DNA of 64,000 nt from Micavibrio_C sp964577255 (GTDB taxonomy: Bacteria; Pseudomonadota; Alphaproteobacteria; Micavibrionales; Micavibrionaceae): NCBI GenBank assembly GCA_964577255.1, contig CAZNYM010000006.1:1-64000 (forward strand). Direction: 5' to 3'. The position numbers and the translations under genes were made by a program. The notes beneath the pieces were generated by a model. It was given only the letters and a program-made list of their open reading frames with translations. It had not been told where the DNA came from and did not search any database. Shown piece by piece: positions 27,574-36,810 of this stretch (the stretch's first letter is position 1; each line of letters opens with the position of its first letter).

Positions 27574-28917
27574 ATGGCTGATGCGCTGATAGATCACGAC
27601 ACCGTCGTTCCCTTCGCCCGGGCGGAGGAAAGAAAACCCTCGGGCCTCGACCAGATCCGCATCGTGGGCGGCCAGCGCCTGAACGGCGTCATCCGCGTGA
27701 GCGGCGCAAAAAATTCGGCGCTCAAGCTCATGTGCGCGTCGCTGCTGACCCCCGACACGGTATCGCTCGACAACATGCCGAACGGCCTGCGCGACATCGC
27801 CTCGCAGACCGATCTTATGATTCATCTGGGCTGCACGATTTCAGCGAAAGACGATCTGATGGCGCTGCAGGCCCGCGACATCCCCGTGCGCGAGGCACCT
27901 TACGAACTGGTCCGCAAGATGCGCACCAGCATCCTGGTGCTGGGGCCGCTGCTGGCCCGCTTCGGGCAGGCGCGCGTATCGCTGCCCGGCGGCTGCGCCA
28001 TCGGCACCCGGCCGGTCGATCTGCATATCGACGGGCTCAAGGCCATGGGCGCGCACATCGCGCTTGAGGGCGGTTATATCAACGCGACCGCGCCGCAGGG
28101 GCTTAAGGGCGCGCGCATCACTTTCCCCAAGGTGTCGGTGGGCGCGACCGAAAACCTGATGATGGCGGCGACGCTGGCGCAGGGCGTCACGGTGCTGTCG
28201 AACGCCGCGCGCGAGCCCGAGATCGCCGACCTGGGCGCCCTGCTGCAGAAGATGGGTGCCAAGATCGAGGGGCTGGGGACATCCGAGATCACGATCCAAG
28301 GCGTCAGGGAACTTCACGGCGCGCGGCACACCGTCGTGCCCGACCGCATCGAGACCGGAACCTGGATGATCGCCGTGACGCTGACGGGCGGCACGCTGCG
28401 CCTGCAGAATGCGCGGCTCGAGCATCTGGAAGCGCTGGCCGAGCCGCTGCGCCGGGCGGGCGCCAAGATCGCGCAGGAAGACGGCGACATCGTCGTCAGC
28501 CGCAACGGCTCGCCGCTCAGGGGTACGGACATCATGACCGCCCCCTATCCCGGCTTCCCCACTGACCTGCAGGCGCAGTTCATGACCATGCTGACCCTGT
28601 GCCAGGGCGCGGGGATGGTCACGGAAACGATTTTCGAAAACCGCTTCATGCACGTGCCCGAGCTGTGCCGCATGGGCGCCGACATCACCGTCCATGGCGG
28701 TTCGGCGATCGTGCGCGGGGTGGAAAGACTTAAAGGCGCCGAAGTGATGGCGACCGACTTGCGCGCCAGCGTGGCGCTCGTGCTCGCCGCCCTGGTGGCC
28801 GAGGGCGAAACCACGATCAACCGCATCTATCACCTCGACCGCGGCTACGAAAACATCGTTGAAAAACTGAAAGGCTGCGGTGCGGCGATCGAGCGCCTGG
28901 GCCCGCCGCACGGATAG
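27574..28917 (+). CDS. murA: UDP-N-acetylglucosamine 1-carboxyvinyltransferase
   Basis: A 447-residue MurA, catalysing the first committed step of peptidoglycan synthesis by transferring enolpyruvate from PEP to UDP-GlcNAc. Lys46 in SGAKNSAL and the catalytic Cys141 in SLPGGCAIGTRPVDL, the cysteine attacked by fosfomycin, are present. The N-terminus is about 25 residues longer than usual (MADALIDHDTVVPFARAEE). The ATG at 27574 has AGGAG 5 bases upstream; an ATG at 27571 is also possible. It is in an apparent operon with dcd. Confidence 0.96.
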   Translation: MADALIDHDTVVPFARAEERKPSGLDQIRIVGGQRLNGVIRVSGAKNSALKLMCASLLTPDTVSLDNMPNGLRDIASQTDLMIHLGCTISAKDDLMALQARDIPVREAPYELVRKMRTSILVLGPLLARFGQARVSLPGGCAIGTRPVDLHIDGLKAMGAHIALEGGYINATAPQGLKGARITFPKVSVGATENLMMAATLAQGVTVLSNAAREPEIADLGALLQKMGAKIEGLGTSEITIQGVRELHGARHTVVPDRIETGTWMIAVTLTGGTLRLQNARLEHLEALAEPLRRAGAKIAQEDGDIVVSRNGSPLRGTDIMTAPYPGFPTDLQAQFMTMLTLCQGAGMVTETIFENRFMHVPELCRMGADITVHGGSAIVRGVERLKGAEVMATDLRASVALVLAALVAEGETTINRIYHLDRGYENIVEKLKGCGAAIERLGPPHG

Positions 28918-28930
28918 TCGCCTCGCTTCG

Positions 28931-29993
28931 CTAGCGGGGGAAAACGTGGATGGTGGCGCCGGGTTTGGCCTTGTACGCCGCGACGGCTGCGCGCGTTTCA
29001 GCCAGACGTTCGCTCAGCCCCGGCACGCGGGCCACCGTGTCCTTGATATTCTCCCGCCACCATTTTTGTTCATCTTCCATCATGCACACGCCAGGTATCT
29101 CCGTTCCGCCCGCGGCCACGAAAAGACACGCGAGCGTTTCAAGCGCAGCATCATAACCCTCAATACGGCGCGAAGAGATATAGCTCTTACCTTCCACTTG
29201 GGGGAACGGCGCGCAAACGCGGGTCAGTTCCGCGTAACCGGCGGCAAAGGCCGTCAGCTCGCGGCTATTCTCTTTCTTGTAAGAAAGAGCGCGCAGAAAT
29301 GCGCTGTCCAGACGGGNNNNNNNNNNNNNNNNNNNNNNNNNNNNNNNNNNNNNNNNNNNNNNNNNNNNNNNNNNNNNNNNNNNNNNNNNNNNNNNNNNNN
29401 NNNNNNNNNNNNNNNNTGTTGCTGATGACGTCTTCCGCTTCCCGCATCAGGGCACTCAGGGTATCGAACACGGAATCGAGGCCCGGCGCATAATGGTTTT
29501 CGAGATAGGCCTGCCCGCCGATCGTCTTGCACATCACCTGCCGCTGCCCGATTTTTGAGTAGTCGCGGGCGAAGTTGATCAGATCCATCTGCGTATTCTC
29601 ATCCTGCGCCACGCGGCGCAGCAAGGGGCTGTCGCGCACCGGCAGCCAGATAGCTTTCGTTCCTTTGTCGAGAACGCAAACGCGGCGCAGCCCGTGATCA
29701 AGCAGATCTTCTTCCACCTGCGTGAGATCGTCCTCGGAAGGCGCGCTTTGGCGCTCGGCCGCGATGAAGGCCAGGGCGTCGGCACGCTCGCGCCCGATCA
29801 CGCAACCAACCAGCGGCGCGAAAGCGTCAAGCCAGCGCTCGCGCGCGGCAAGGAAACCATTTTCATGGCGGCTTTGTTTTTGTGCGGGCGTGCCGCCGGG
29901 AAAGAGAGTAACAACAGCGGCGCCCGGGAGCGCATCGTCCCGCGCTTCCAGAGAGCGCACGAATTCCCCGTATAAATCAGGCGTTTCTGACAT
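28931..29993 (-). CDS. Protein of unknown function interrupted by a scaffold gap
   Basis: Two coding pieces that look like one protein separated by the 100-N run at 29317-29416. The N-terminal piece (29417-29993) starts MSETPDLYGEFVRSLEARDD and is soluble, with a CKTIGGQAYLENHYAPG segment. The C-terminal piece (28931-29316) continues RLDSAFLRALSYKKENS and ends in GATIHVFPR. The frames on the two sides differ by one base, which an arbitrary 100-N filler would cause, so no real frameshift need exist. I do not recognise the family. The gap means the protein length is unknown. Confidence 0.7.
29317..29416. other. Scaffold gap of 100 N
   Basis: One hundred consecutive N, the conventional filler for a gap of unknown size, lying inside the gene at 28931-29993. 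The true length of missing sequence is unknown. Confidence 0.98.
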
Positions 29994-30174
29994 ATTTTGG
30001 CCCTGTTTTTGCCCGAAGTCCGGGCTAAAGTTAGTTTATGTAAAAGTAAATTGCAAGGATTTAATTATACGTCCCCTAGCGCTGTTTACATCGCCGCTTC
30101 CTTATGTATCTTAGGCGCCTTGGACCCGTCCAGATCGTAATAACCCCTTGAGCAAATTTGTTGAGGATTTCCCG

Positions 30175-30570
30175 ATGCGCACACAACATGTCCTGATGAT
30201 CGGCGTCGCCGTGCTGGCGCTCTCCGCCTGCAAAAAGGAGCAGCAGGCCGCCGCGCCCGAAGCCGCTCCCGCGGCACAGGAGCAGCCGGTTGCCGAAACC
30301 GCCGCCCCGACCGAACAACCCATGGCCACCGAACAGGCAGCGCCTGAAGCGGCCATGACCGAAACTGCGCCGACCGAAGCGGCTCCTATGGAAGCATCTC
30401 CGGTTCCGGCCGAAGCCATGCCCGCCCCCGTCGAAGCGGTTCCCGCACCAGCTGAAGCGATGCCCGCCACGCCCGAAGCCGCACCGGCACCCGCTGAGGC
30501 GGCTCCCGCTCCTGCGGAAGCGGCCCCTGCTGAAGCAGCCCCGGCACCGACCGAAGCGCCCGCCGAGTAA
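30175..30570 (+). CDS. Ala/Pro/Glu-rich lipoprotein
   Basis: A 131-residue precursor with lipobox LSAC at residues 16-19, then a short lysine-rich stretch (KKEQQ) and a low-complexity tail made of repeated APAEA and PAEAAPA units. The tail is likely disordered and may span the periplasm or attach to peptidoglycan, a common design for envelope spacer lipoproteins. The ATG at 30175 is preceded by GAGGA; a TTG at 30148 is less likely. A terminator follows 20 bases on. Confidence 0.8.
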   Translation: MRTQHVLMIGVAVLALSACKKEQQAAAPEAAPAAQEQPVAETAAPTEQPMATEQAAPEAAMTETAPTEAAPMEASPVPAEAMPAPVEAVPAPAEAMPATPEAAPAPAEAAPAPAEAAPAEAAPAPTEAPAE

Positions 30571-30590
30571 GCGGTTCGTTATTGAATGCG

Positions 30591-30617
30591 AAAAGCCCGG
30601 CCATGCGCCGGGCTTTT
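30591..30617 (+). terminator. Rho-independent terminator
   Basis: Stem AAAAGCCCGG pairing with CCGGGCTTTT across a 7-base loop, followed by T residues, 20 bases after the lipoprotein stop. It can also serve the convergent gene at 30639-31505. Confidence 0.9.
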
Positions 30618-30638
30618 TATTTTCGCTTTCATCGCGAT

Positions 30639-31505
30639 TCAGGTCCCTGGCCCCTCATCGGTGCCGACATGGATCTCGACATCGCGGGCGTCGCCGCTGC
30701 GCTCGAAACGCATGCTGACGCGCTCGCGCTCGATGCCTTTCTGGTACAGCGCGTTGCGCACGGCCAGGATGCGGCGCACAGCGCTGTTGCTGGTATCGGT
30801 CTCTTTGACTTTGGCCTTGGTATGCCCGACCATCACCACCGGCGCTTCCGGCATGGTGGCGGCCAGCGCCGCGACCTGCTCGAGCGTTTCATGAATATCG
30901 TCGTCCAGCTTTATGCCATCGCCCTCGAAAACGATGTCGAAGCGCTGCGGCCCGGCCGCCGTGACGGCGGGGGCGGATGAGGACAGCGGCTGCGCTTGCT
31001 CGAGCAGCGCCAGCGCCTCGAAGAACGACTCGCGGCAGCCGATATAGCCTTCCTTCTTGCGCTGGAGGTTCTGGTACAGAAGCCAGCAATCGAATTTCGC
31101 CTGGGCCATCGCCGCGAGCGGCGCCTGGGAGTTCCGGTTCGCCAGCACGTTCAGAAGCGAGGCGCGGGCGCGAGTCAATTCGTCGCGAGCGAAGACGGAA
31201 AGCTCGCGGCTTTCCAGCTTGTCGGGCATGACCTGCTCGCCGCGGCCGGCCTGCGCCGCCTTCTCCAGGAAGCGACCCCCCGCGCCCTTGGTTTGAGGAA
31301 CGGAATCGGCAAAAACCGCAAGGGCTTCGTACTCGTTCTTCAACGCTGTGTTGAAACTGCTGCCACCCGCGCTCGGCGTGAATAGCTTGTCGAAAGGATT
31401 TCCACCCAGAGTCTGGCAGCCGGCCATGAACAGACTGGCGCTCAACCAGAACGCCAGGACCACCGGCGCAAGCAGGTGCCTTCTGAAAAACAGATCGAGG
31501 GTCAT
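30639..31505 (-). CDS. Lipoprotein with divergent OmpA-like C-terminal domain
   Basis: A 288-residue precursor with lipobox MAGC (Cys30) after a long hydrophobic signal (APVVLAFWLSASLF). About 170 residues of helical domain follow, including CWLLYQNLQRKKEGYIGC, and then a domain of about 90 residues with the OmpA-C pattern: FDIVFEGDGIKLD, a helix, VVMVGHT and a long helix before VSMRFERSGD. The usual Asp and Arg peptidoglycan ligands are not clearly conserved. The start at 31505 (ATG) is chosen for the lipobox distance; earlier starts back to 31586 add a non-signal-like peptide. The gene likely contributes to envelope anchoring. Confidence 0.8.
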   Translation of the reverse strand: MTLDLFFRRHLLAPVVLAFWLSASLFMAGCQTLGGNPFDKLFTPSAGGSSFNTALKNEYEALAVFADSVPQTKGAGGRFLEKAAQAGRGEQVMPDKLESRELSVFARDELTRARASLLNVLANRNSQAPLAAMAQAKFDCWLLYQNLQRKKEGYIGCRESFFEALALLEQAQPLSSSAPAVTAAGPQRFDIVFEGDGIKLDDDIHETLEQVAALAATMPEAPVVMVGHTKAKVKETDTSNSAVRRILAVRNALYQKGIERERVSMRFERSGDARDVEIHVGTDEGPGT

Positions 31506-31656
31506 TGCCGGGAATCCTACCCGATTGCCTGCCGGACAAAAAGAGGTCTGTGCCGCACTATGACTAACGATTGTGCATAATTGCATGGCGGCGGCCGCGC
31601 CCTTACAATATCATTAAGTGTTGCTCTCCTGCGTCCGCCCCTACTTCACATAAATT

Positions 31657-33765
31657 ATGGCCGAAACCGCTGTCACAAATCTGCCTTCGACGTCCTTTTC
31701 CCAGGCCCGCGGTTTCGCGACCGGCCTGTTCCGCAGCGACGTCCTGCTGGCGCTGTTCATAGTCGCCATCCTTTTGTTCATGCTGATCCCGATGCCGACC
31801 TGGCTGGTCGATATCGGGCTTTCGGTCTCGATCACTTTTTCCGTTCTCATTCTGATGACGGCTTTATTCATCCGCACGCCGCTTGAATTCTCGACCTTCC
31901 CCACCGTGCTGCTGATCGCCACAGCCCTGCGCCTGGGGCTCAACGTCGCCTCCACGCGCCTGGTGCTTGAAAACGGCCACACCGGCACCGATGCGGCCGG
32001 GCACGTGATCGAAGCTTTCGGCACGTTCATGATCAATCAGAACTATGTGATCGGCGGTATCGTGTTCGCGATCCTTGTGATCGTTAACTTCGTCGTCATC
32101 ACCAAGGGCTCGGGGCGCATTGCCGAAGTGGCAGCGCGCTTCACCCTGGACGCCATGCCGGGCAAGCAGATGGCGATTGACGCCGACCTGTCCGCGGGCC
32201 TGATCACCGAGGACCAGGCGCGCGACCGCCGCTCGAAGCTCGAGCAGGAAAGCAGCTTCTTCGGCTCGATGGACGGTGCCGCCAAATTCGTGCGCGGTGA
32301 CGCCATCGCCGGCCTTATCATCACCTTCATCAACATCATCGGCGGCATCATCATCGGCACGGTGTCGCACGATTTAAGCCTCAATGAAGCCGCGGGGACC
32401 TACACCGTCCTGACCATCGGCGACGGCCTCGTCAGCCAGATCCCCGCTCTGATCGTGTCGGTGTCGGCGGGCCTCCTGGTCTCCAAGGCCGGCGTCGAAG
32501 GCTCGGCGGAAAAAGCGCTGTTCGAGCAGTTCAGCCGCTATCCCAAGGCGATGGCGGTCAGCTCCGGCCTGATGTTCGGCCTGGGGCTGATGCCCGCCAT
32601 TCCCTTCACGCCTTTCGCCATCATGGGTGCGGTCATGGGCGGGTTGGCGTGGCTCAACTGGAACCGGCAGAAGGTCGCGGAAACGCAGATCGTCGAAAAG
32701 CAGAAGAAGGAATCCCGCGCCGCCGTGGCCGAGGAGCCGATATCGCGCGCGCTCGCCATGGACACGATCCGCCTCGAGCTCGGTTACGGCCTGCTGCCGC
32801 TCGTGCAGGGCGAAGGGCCCAACAAGCTGACCGATCAGATCAAGGGCCTGCGCCGCCAGCTGGCCGAGGAGATGGGCTACATCCTGCCCGCCGTGCGCAT
32901 CCAGGACAACCTGCAGCTGCCTTCCAACACCTATGTCGTGCGGATCAAGGAGATCGAGGCCAACCGCGGCGAGGTGCGCGCCGGCATGCTTTTGTGCATG
33001 GACCCGCAGGGCAATCCGATCACCCTGCCGGGCGAAAACACGGTCGAGCCCACTTTCGGCCTGCCGGCCATGTGGATCGACGAGCAGTACCGCGAGGAAG
33101 CGCATTTCCGCGGCTACACCGTCGTCGACGCGCCGACCGTCATCACCACCCATGTGACCGAGATCGTCAAGGACAACATGGCCGACCTGCTTTCCTACAC
33201 CGAGACCCAGCGCCTGCTCGACGAATTGCCGACCGCTTATCAGAAGCTGGTGGCAGACGTCATACCGGCCAAAATTTCCGTCACCGGCCTGCAGCGTATC
33301 CTGCAGAACCTGGTCGCCGAGCGCGTATCGATCCGCGATCTTCCCGCCATCCTCGAAGGCATTTCCGAGGCCAGTATGTACAGCAAGAACCCGCTTTACA
33401 TCACTGAGCATGTGCGCGGCCGCCTGGCCCGCCAGCTGTGCGACAGCCGCCTGGGAGCGGGCGGATTCCTGCCGCTCGTCACACTTTCCCCGCAATGGGA
33501 GCAAGCGTTCGGCGAGGCGCTGGTCGGCGAGACCGAGGAAAAGCAGCTTGCCATGCCGCCCAGCCAACTGCAGGGCTTTATCACCGCGGTGCGGGAATCG
33601 TTCGATAAAATGGCGCAGATGGGCGAAACCCCGGTGCTGCTCACATCTCCCGGCATCCGTCCTTATGTCCGCTCGGTGATCGAGCGCTTCCGCCCACAGA
33701 CCACCGTCATGTCGCAAAACGAAATTCATCCCAAGGCCAAGATAAAAACCCTGGGCCAGGTATAA
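31657..33765 (+). CDS. flhA: Flagellar export membrane protein FlhA
   Basis: A 702-residue FlhA, the inner-membrane core of the flagellar type III export gate. Eight predicted transmembrane helices fill residues 30-320, including the conserved RFTLDAMPGKQMAIDADLSAGLI block (about 152-174), the FHIPEP-family signature. The rest is the cytosolic domain that binds export chaperones. Length and order match the family. Two DUF3137 genes and flhF, flhG follow. No strong Shine-Dalgarno is seen before the ATG at 31657, and the upstream region has a TTAAG. Confidence 0.96.
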   Translation: MAETAVTNLPSTSFSQARGFATGLFRSDVLLALFIVAILLFMLIPMPTWLVDIGLSVSITFSVLILMTALFIRTPLEFSTFPTVLLIATALRLGLNVASTRLVLENGHTGTDAAGHVIEAFGTFMINQNYVIGGIVFAILVIVNFVVITKGSGRIAEVAARFTLDAMPGKQMAIDADLSAGLITEDQARDRRSKLEQESSFFGSMDGAAKFVRGDAIAGLIITFINIIGGIIIGTVSHDLSLNEAAGTYTVLTIGDGLVSQIPALIVSVSAGLLVSKAGVEGSAEKALFEQFSRYPKAMAVSSGLMFGLGLMPAIPFTPFAIMGAVMGGLAWLNWNRQKVAETQIVEKQKKESRAAVAEEPISRALAMDTIRLELGYGLLPLVQGEGPNKLTDQIKGLRRQLAEEMGYILPAVRIQDNLQLPSNTYVVRIKEIEANRGEVRAGMLLCMDPQGNPITLPGENTVEPTFGLPAMWIDEQYREEAHFRGYTVVDAPTVITTHVTEIVKDNMADLLSYTETQRLLDELPTAYQKLVADVIPAKISVTGLQRILQNLVAERVSIRDLPAILEGISEASMYSKNPLYITEHVRGRLARQLCDSRLGAGGFLPLVTLSPQWEQAFGEALVGETEEKQLAMPPSQLQGFITAVRESFDKMAQMGETPVLLTSPGIRPYVRSVIERFRPQTTVMSQNEIHPKAKIKTLGQV

Positions 33766-33780
33766 TCAGGAACGCCATTC

Positions 33781-34713
33781 ATGCCGCTCAGCGAACCGTC
33801 ACAAGGCATCCGCGACATACTCGTTGAACTGCGCCTGCTTTATTACGCGCTGGAGAAGCAGCGGCGCTTTTACGTGTTCATGCTGATGGGCGGCGTGTTC
33901 ATCAGCGTCATGATGGCTTTTTTCCTGGCGCAGATCTGGCATCCCTCGCAGATTCCAGTGGGCGCTTTCATCACCCTTGCCTCGCTGCTGCCGTCCTTCT
34001 TCTTTTACCAGCTGGTCAACGGGCTTTACATCAAAGAGGCCAAGCGCAGCCTGATCAGCGCCCTGTGCCAGGTCGCCAGCCTGCGCCACAGCCCGGCCGC
34101 GACCACGCCGGTCAAGCAGCTGGAACGGCACATGATCATTCCGCCCTATTACCGGGCTTCTTCCGTCGACGAATTCACGGGCGCATACAACGGCACCCCC
34201 TACAGCTTCATGGAAACCACCCTGACCAAGCTGCAGCAGGACCCGCTTTATCAGGAACAAAGCCGCGAGCTTGAAATCTTTCAGGGCGTGATTGTGCGCA
34301 TCAAGGTCAAGCGCGGCATCGACTCGCACACCGTCATCATTCCCCGCCGCCTGCTCAAGGCGTTCTTCCATGTGCGGTTCCGCGATTACCAGTCCGTCAA
34401 GCCCGACAACATCAAATACGAGCATCTGTTCGAAAACCTGACGCGCGAGCCGGGGGCGGCGCGCATCGTCATGAAAACCAACTTCATGGACGCCTTTTAC
34501 GAGGCGGCGCAGATGTACCGTGCGCGCTGGATGGTGGCAAGCTTCATGGACAATGAAATCGTCATGGTGTTCCAGCGCTTCCGCCCGATGATCCGCATCC
34601 ATTCGCTGTGGCGTCCGATGACCGAGGACGAACTGCAGCGGATAGGCTGGGAAATGGACGGCATTTTCAAAATCATAGAAACCTTCGCCGGCAGCCGGCA
34701 TGTAACCCTCTAG
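33781..34713 (+). CDS. DUF3137 membrane protein (copy 1)
   Basis: A 310-residue protein with two N-terminal transmembrane helices (about residues 31-50 and 60-82), followed by a DUF3137-type domain: FTGAYNGTPYSFMETTL, FQGVIVRIKVKR, HTVIIPRRL, the YEHLFENLT segment, and FYEAAQMYRARWMVASF. It lies 15 bases after flhA and 5 bases before a second DUF3137 protein, so it belongs to the flagellar operon. The function of DUF3137 is unknown. Confidence 0.8.
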   Translation: MPLSEPSQGIRDILVELRLLYYALEKQRRFYVFMLMGGVFISVMMAFFLAQIWHPSQIPVGAFITLASLLPSFFFYQLVNGLYIKEAKRSLISALCQVASLRHSPAATTPVKQLERHMIIPPYYRASSVDEFTGAYNGTPYSFMETTLTKLQQDPLYQEQSRELEIFQGVIVRIKVKRGIDSHTVIIPRRLLKAFFHVRFRDYQSVKPDNIKYEHLFENLTREPGAARIVMKTNFMDAFYEAAQMYRARWMVASFMDNEIVMVFQRFRPMIRIHSLWRPMTEDELQRIGWEMDGIFKIIETFAGSRHVTL

Positions 34714-34718
34714 CCGCC

Positions 34719-35747
34719 ATGGACGACATCAACGCCGACTTGTTTTACAAGGCGCAGGAGATCGCGGATCGCCACGCTTTCAAACTTTACAAGCTCGAGC
34801 GCATGCGCACGCTTCACCTGCTGTTCCTGGCGTTCGCCACGCTGGCGGTTACGGCCGCTTTATTCGTTTTCATTTATGCCTGCCTGTTTTTCGGCGGGGT
34901 AAAGATATCCAACCCCGGACCTTTTGTCATGGCGCACTGGCCGCATCTGCTGGCCAGCACCGCTTTGGTGTCGTTCTGCTGGATGTACAGCGTTTTCGAC
35001 CGCGACTTCCGCAGGCGCGCCAAGCATATCTTCATGTATGTCATGGCCCGCAGCGTGGGGCTGCGCTACCGGCGCGGCGGATTCATGAGTCTGGCCGCAA
35101 TCAACACCCATCACATCCTGCCGCCCTACAGCCGCTTTGAAGTCGAGGAAGGTTTCCAGGGGTCGTGGCGCGGCTTTTCCTTCGACTGCATCGATTTCAA
35201 CATCATGCCGGTCCGCCGGCTGTGGGCGCACGATACCTGGCCTTATGTCGACTGGTTCGGCGTGCGGGGCATAGCCCTGCGCGTGGAACTGAACAAGACA
35301 CTCGACCACCACACGGTTCTGATCCCGACCTCGGCGGTTAAAACCTTCCTGCGACGGCATCTCAGCGGGCACTTCACCAGCCACACACCCGTCAACCTGG
35401 TCTATAACCGCTTCCAGCGGCACTACACGGTGCTGTCGACCAATCCGGTCGAGGCCCGTTACGTCTTCGACCCCGCCGTCATGGAGCGGGTGATAAAACT
35501 GGGCCGCGTGCTCAGAAGCGAGCGACTCGAGATCAGCTTCCGCGACCGGGAAATGGCGCTGACGGCGCTTTATTCCCGTAATCTTTTTGAGATCGGCCAC
35601 CTGCTGGAACCTGTCAGCGTCCTGACCATCGAACGGGCGCTGGCGGAAATCCAGTCGCTGCAGGCCCTGATCGAAACGCTCGAGCTTAATCCGCACGCAG
35701 GGCTGGGGGCGGCTGTACCTACCCAGAAACCCGCCAGGTTTCTTTAG
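34719..35747 (+). CDS. DUF3137 membrane protein (copy 2)
   Basis: A 342-residue paralogue of the preceding gene, with two N-terminal membrane helices (about 33-55 and 67-86) and the same block order: FQGSWRGFSFDCIDFN, ALRVELNKTLDHHTVLIPTS, YNRFQRHYTVLSTN, EARYVFDPAVMERV. Sequence identity with copy 1 is low, so duplication is old. Its 3' end overlaps by 29 bases a convergent gene. The ATG at 34719 lies 5 bases after the previous stop. Confidence 0.8.
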   Translation: MDDINADLFYKAQEIADRHAFKLYKLERMRTLHLLFLAFATLAVTAALFVFIYACLFFGGVKISNPGPFVMAHWPHLLASTALVSFCWMYSVFDRDFRRRAKHIFMYVMARSVGLRYRRGGFMSLAAINTHHILPPYSRFEVEEGFQGSWRGFSFDCIDFNIMPVRRLWAHDTWPYVDWFGVRGIALRVELNKTLDHHTVLIPTSAVKTFLRRHLSGHFTSHTPVNLVYNRFQRHYTVLSTNPVEARYVFDPAVMERVIKLGRVLRSERLEISFRDREMALTALYSRNLFEIGHLLEPVSVLTIERALAEIQSLQALIETLELNPHAGLGAAVPTQKPARFL

Positions 35748-36726
35748 CGACCCACCACAGTCCCGCCAGATTCAAGATGACCGTGCCGTAAAAAGCCGCG
35801 TTGAAGGGCATGACGACATAGGCAAGGAGCGGAACCGGCGGCAACACAAACAACAGGATACACAGGAAAAGCCGGTCACGCTGCTTGCTGTCTGTGCGCC
35901 TTTGTCTGTACAGAGCCAGTAACGCGGGAATTATGTCCCGTCCGCCGGCAAAAAATTCCTTTTCCAGGATAAAAGGCAAAATCCGGCTGGCCAAGAATAA
36001 CAAAAACAGCGATACCATGACCGGGTACACCCCGATCCGTTTCTGCATGCTGGCCTCGTATTTTTCGGAAAATTTGGCGGGGGAATAATCGCCAGCCAGA
36101 AAAAGCGGATAATCGATCAAAGTCATGTTCGGCAACATGACCATGGGCGCGTCAGGATCGCGCATATTGCTCACCCCCAGAACGCTGACCGGCCCCGGAG
36201 ACAGGCAAAGCGTGCGAATCTGACAGCGGTGAAACTTCCCGTCCCCCCGCGCAGGACATTCTATTCTTTCATGCAGAGAATCTTGAACGGTTACATCACC
36301 GGGCAGCGTTATGCTTTTGAAAAGATTAGGATCTAACCTCCATCTTGCTCCCACCCTTAAATTGCCGCCAAAGAAATATTTGCTATCTGTCAGATGCCAT
36401 TGATGAAAATTCGTTCCTACAAAAGTGGGGCGGTAAATATATGTTCGCAGGCGCGCGAAAGCGCAGCCGGAAAATGTGCGCCCCGAAACTTTGTCGTAAG
36501 GAGGGGATGACGACTGCAGATCGCCCGTCACCAGAACGGTGGGATCGCCCTCCACCACCGGACCCGGCCAGGATCCGTCAGGCAGGGATTGCGGCATCAT
36601 GGTCAGCAGCGAAGCCACGAAGCGGCTTTCCCCCTTGTCCCATAGAGGCCAGACCAGGTTGTAAAGCGATACCGCCAGATAACCCAGCAGCAAGAGGCGC
36701 ATAACCGTAAGCTTTGTCAGATACAT
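35719..36726 (-). CDS. Membrane protein with TMEM43-like layout
   Basis: A 335-residue protein with one N-terminal transmembrane helix (residues 8-28), a loop of about 190 residues and three C-terminal helices (around 228-250, 285-308 and 310-330). The order of blocks (VTGDLQSSS, LRTYIYRPTF, NLRVGARWRL, LSPGPVSVLGVS) resembles TMEM43/DUF1625 proteins, but this is by eye only. The gene is opposite to its flagellar neighbours and its middle is poorer in GC (38-43% in lines I counted) than the surroundings, hinting at transfer. It overlaps the end of the DUF3137 copy 2. Confidence 0.7.
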   Translation of the reverse strand: MYLTKLTVMRLLLLGYLAVSLYNLVWPLWDKGESRFVASLLTMMPQSLPDGSWPGPVVEGDPTVLVTGDLQSSSPPYDKVSGRTFSGCAFARLRTYIYRPTFVGTNFHQWHLTDSKYFFGGNLRVGARWRLDPNLFKSITLPGDVTVQDSLHERIECPARGDGKFHRCQIRTLCLSPGPVSVLGVSNMRDPDAPMVMLPNMTLIDYPLFLAGDYSPAKFSEKYEASMQKRIGVYPVMVSLFLLFLASRILPFILEKEFFAGGRDIIPALLALYRQRRTDSKQRDRLFLCILLFVLPPVPLLAYVVMPFNAAFYGTVILNLAGLWWVAKETWRVSG

Positions 36727-36810
36727 GTTTCTTAATTAGCTCTAGTCGGGAGATTCCAGAACCCCTATAATTCATTTGATTCGGTAAAGCCCGATTCGCG
36801 ACAGTGAAAC

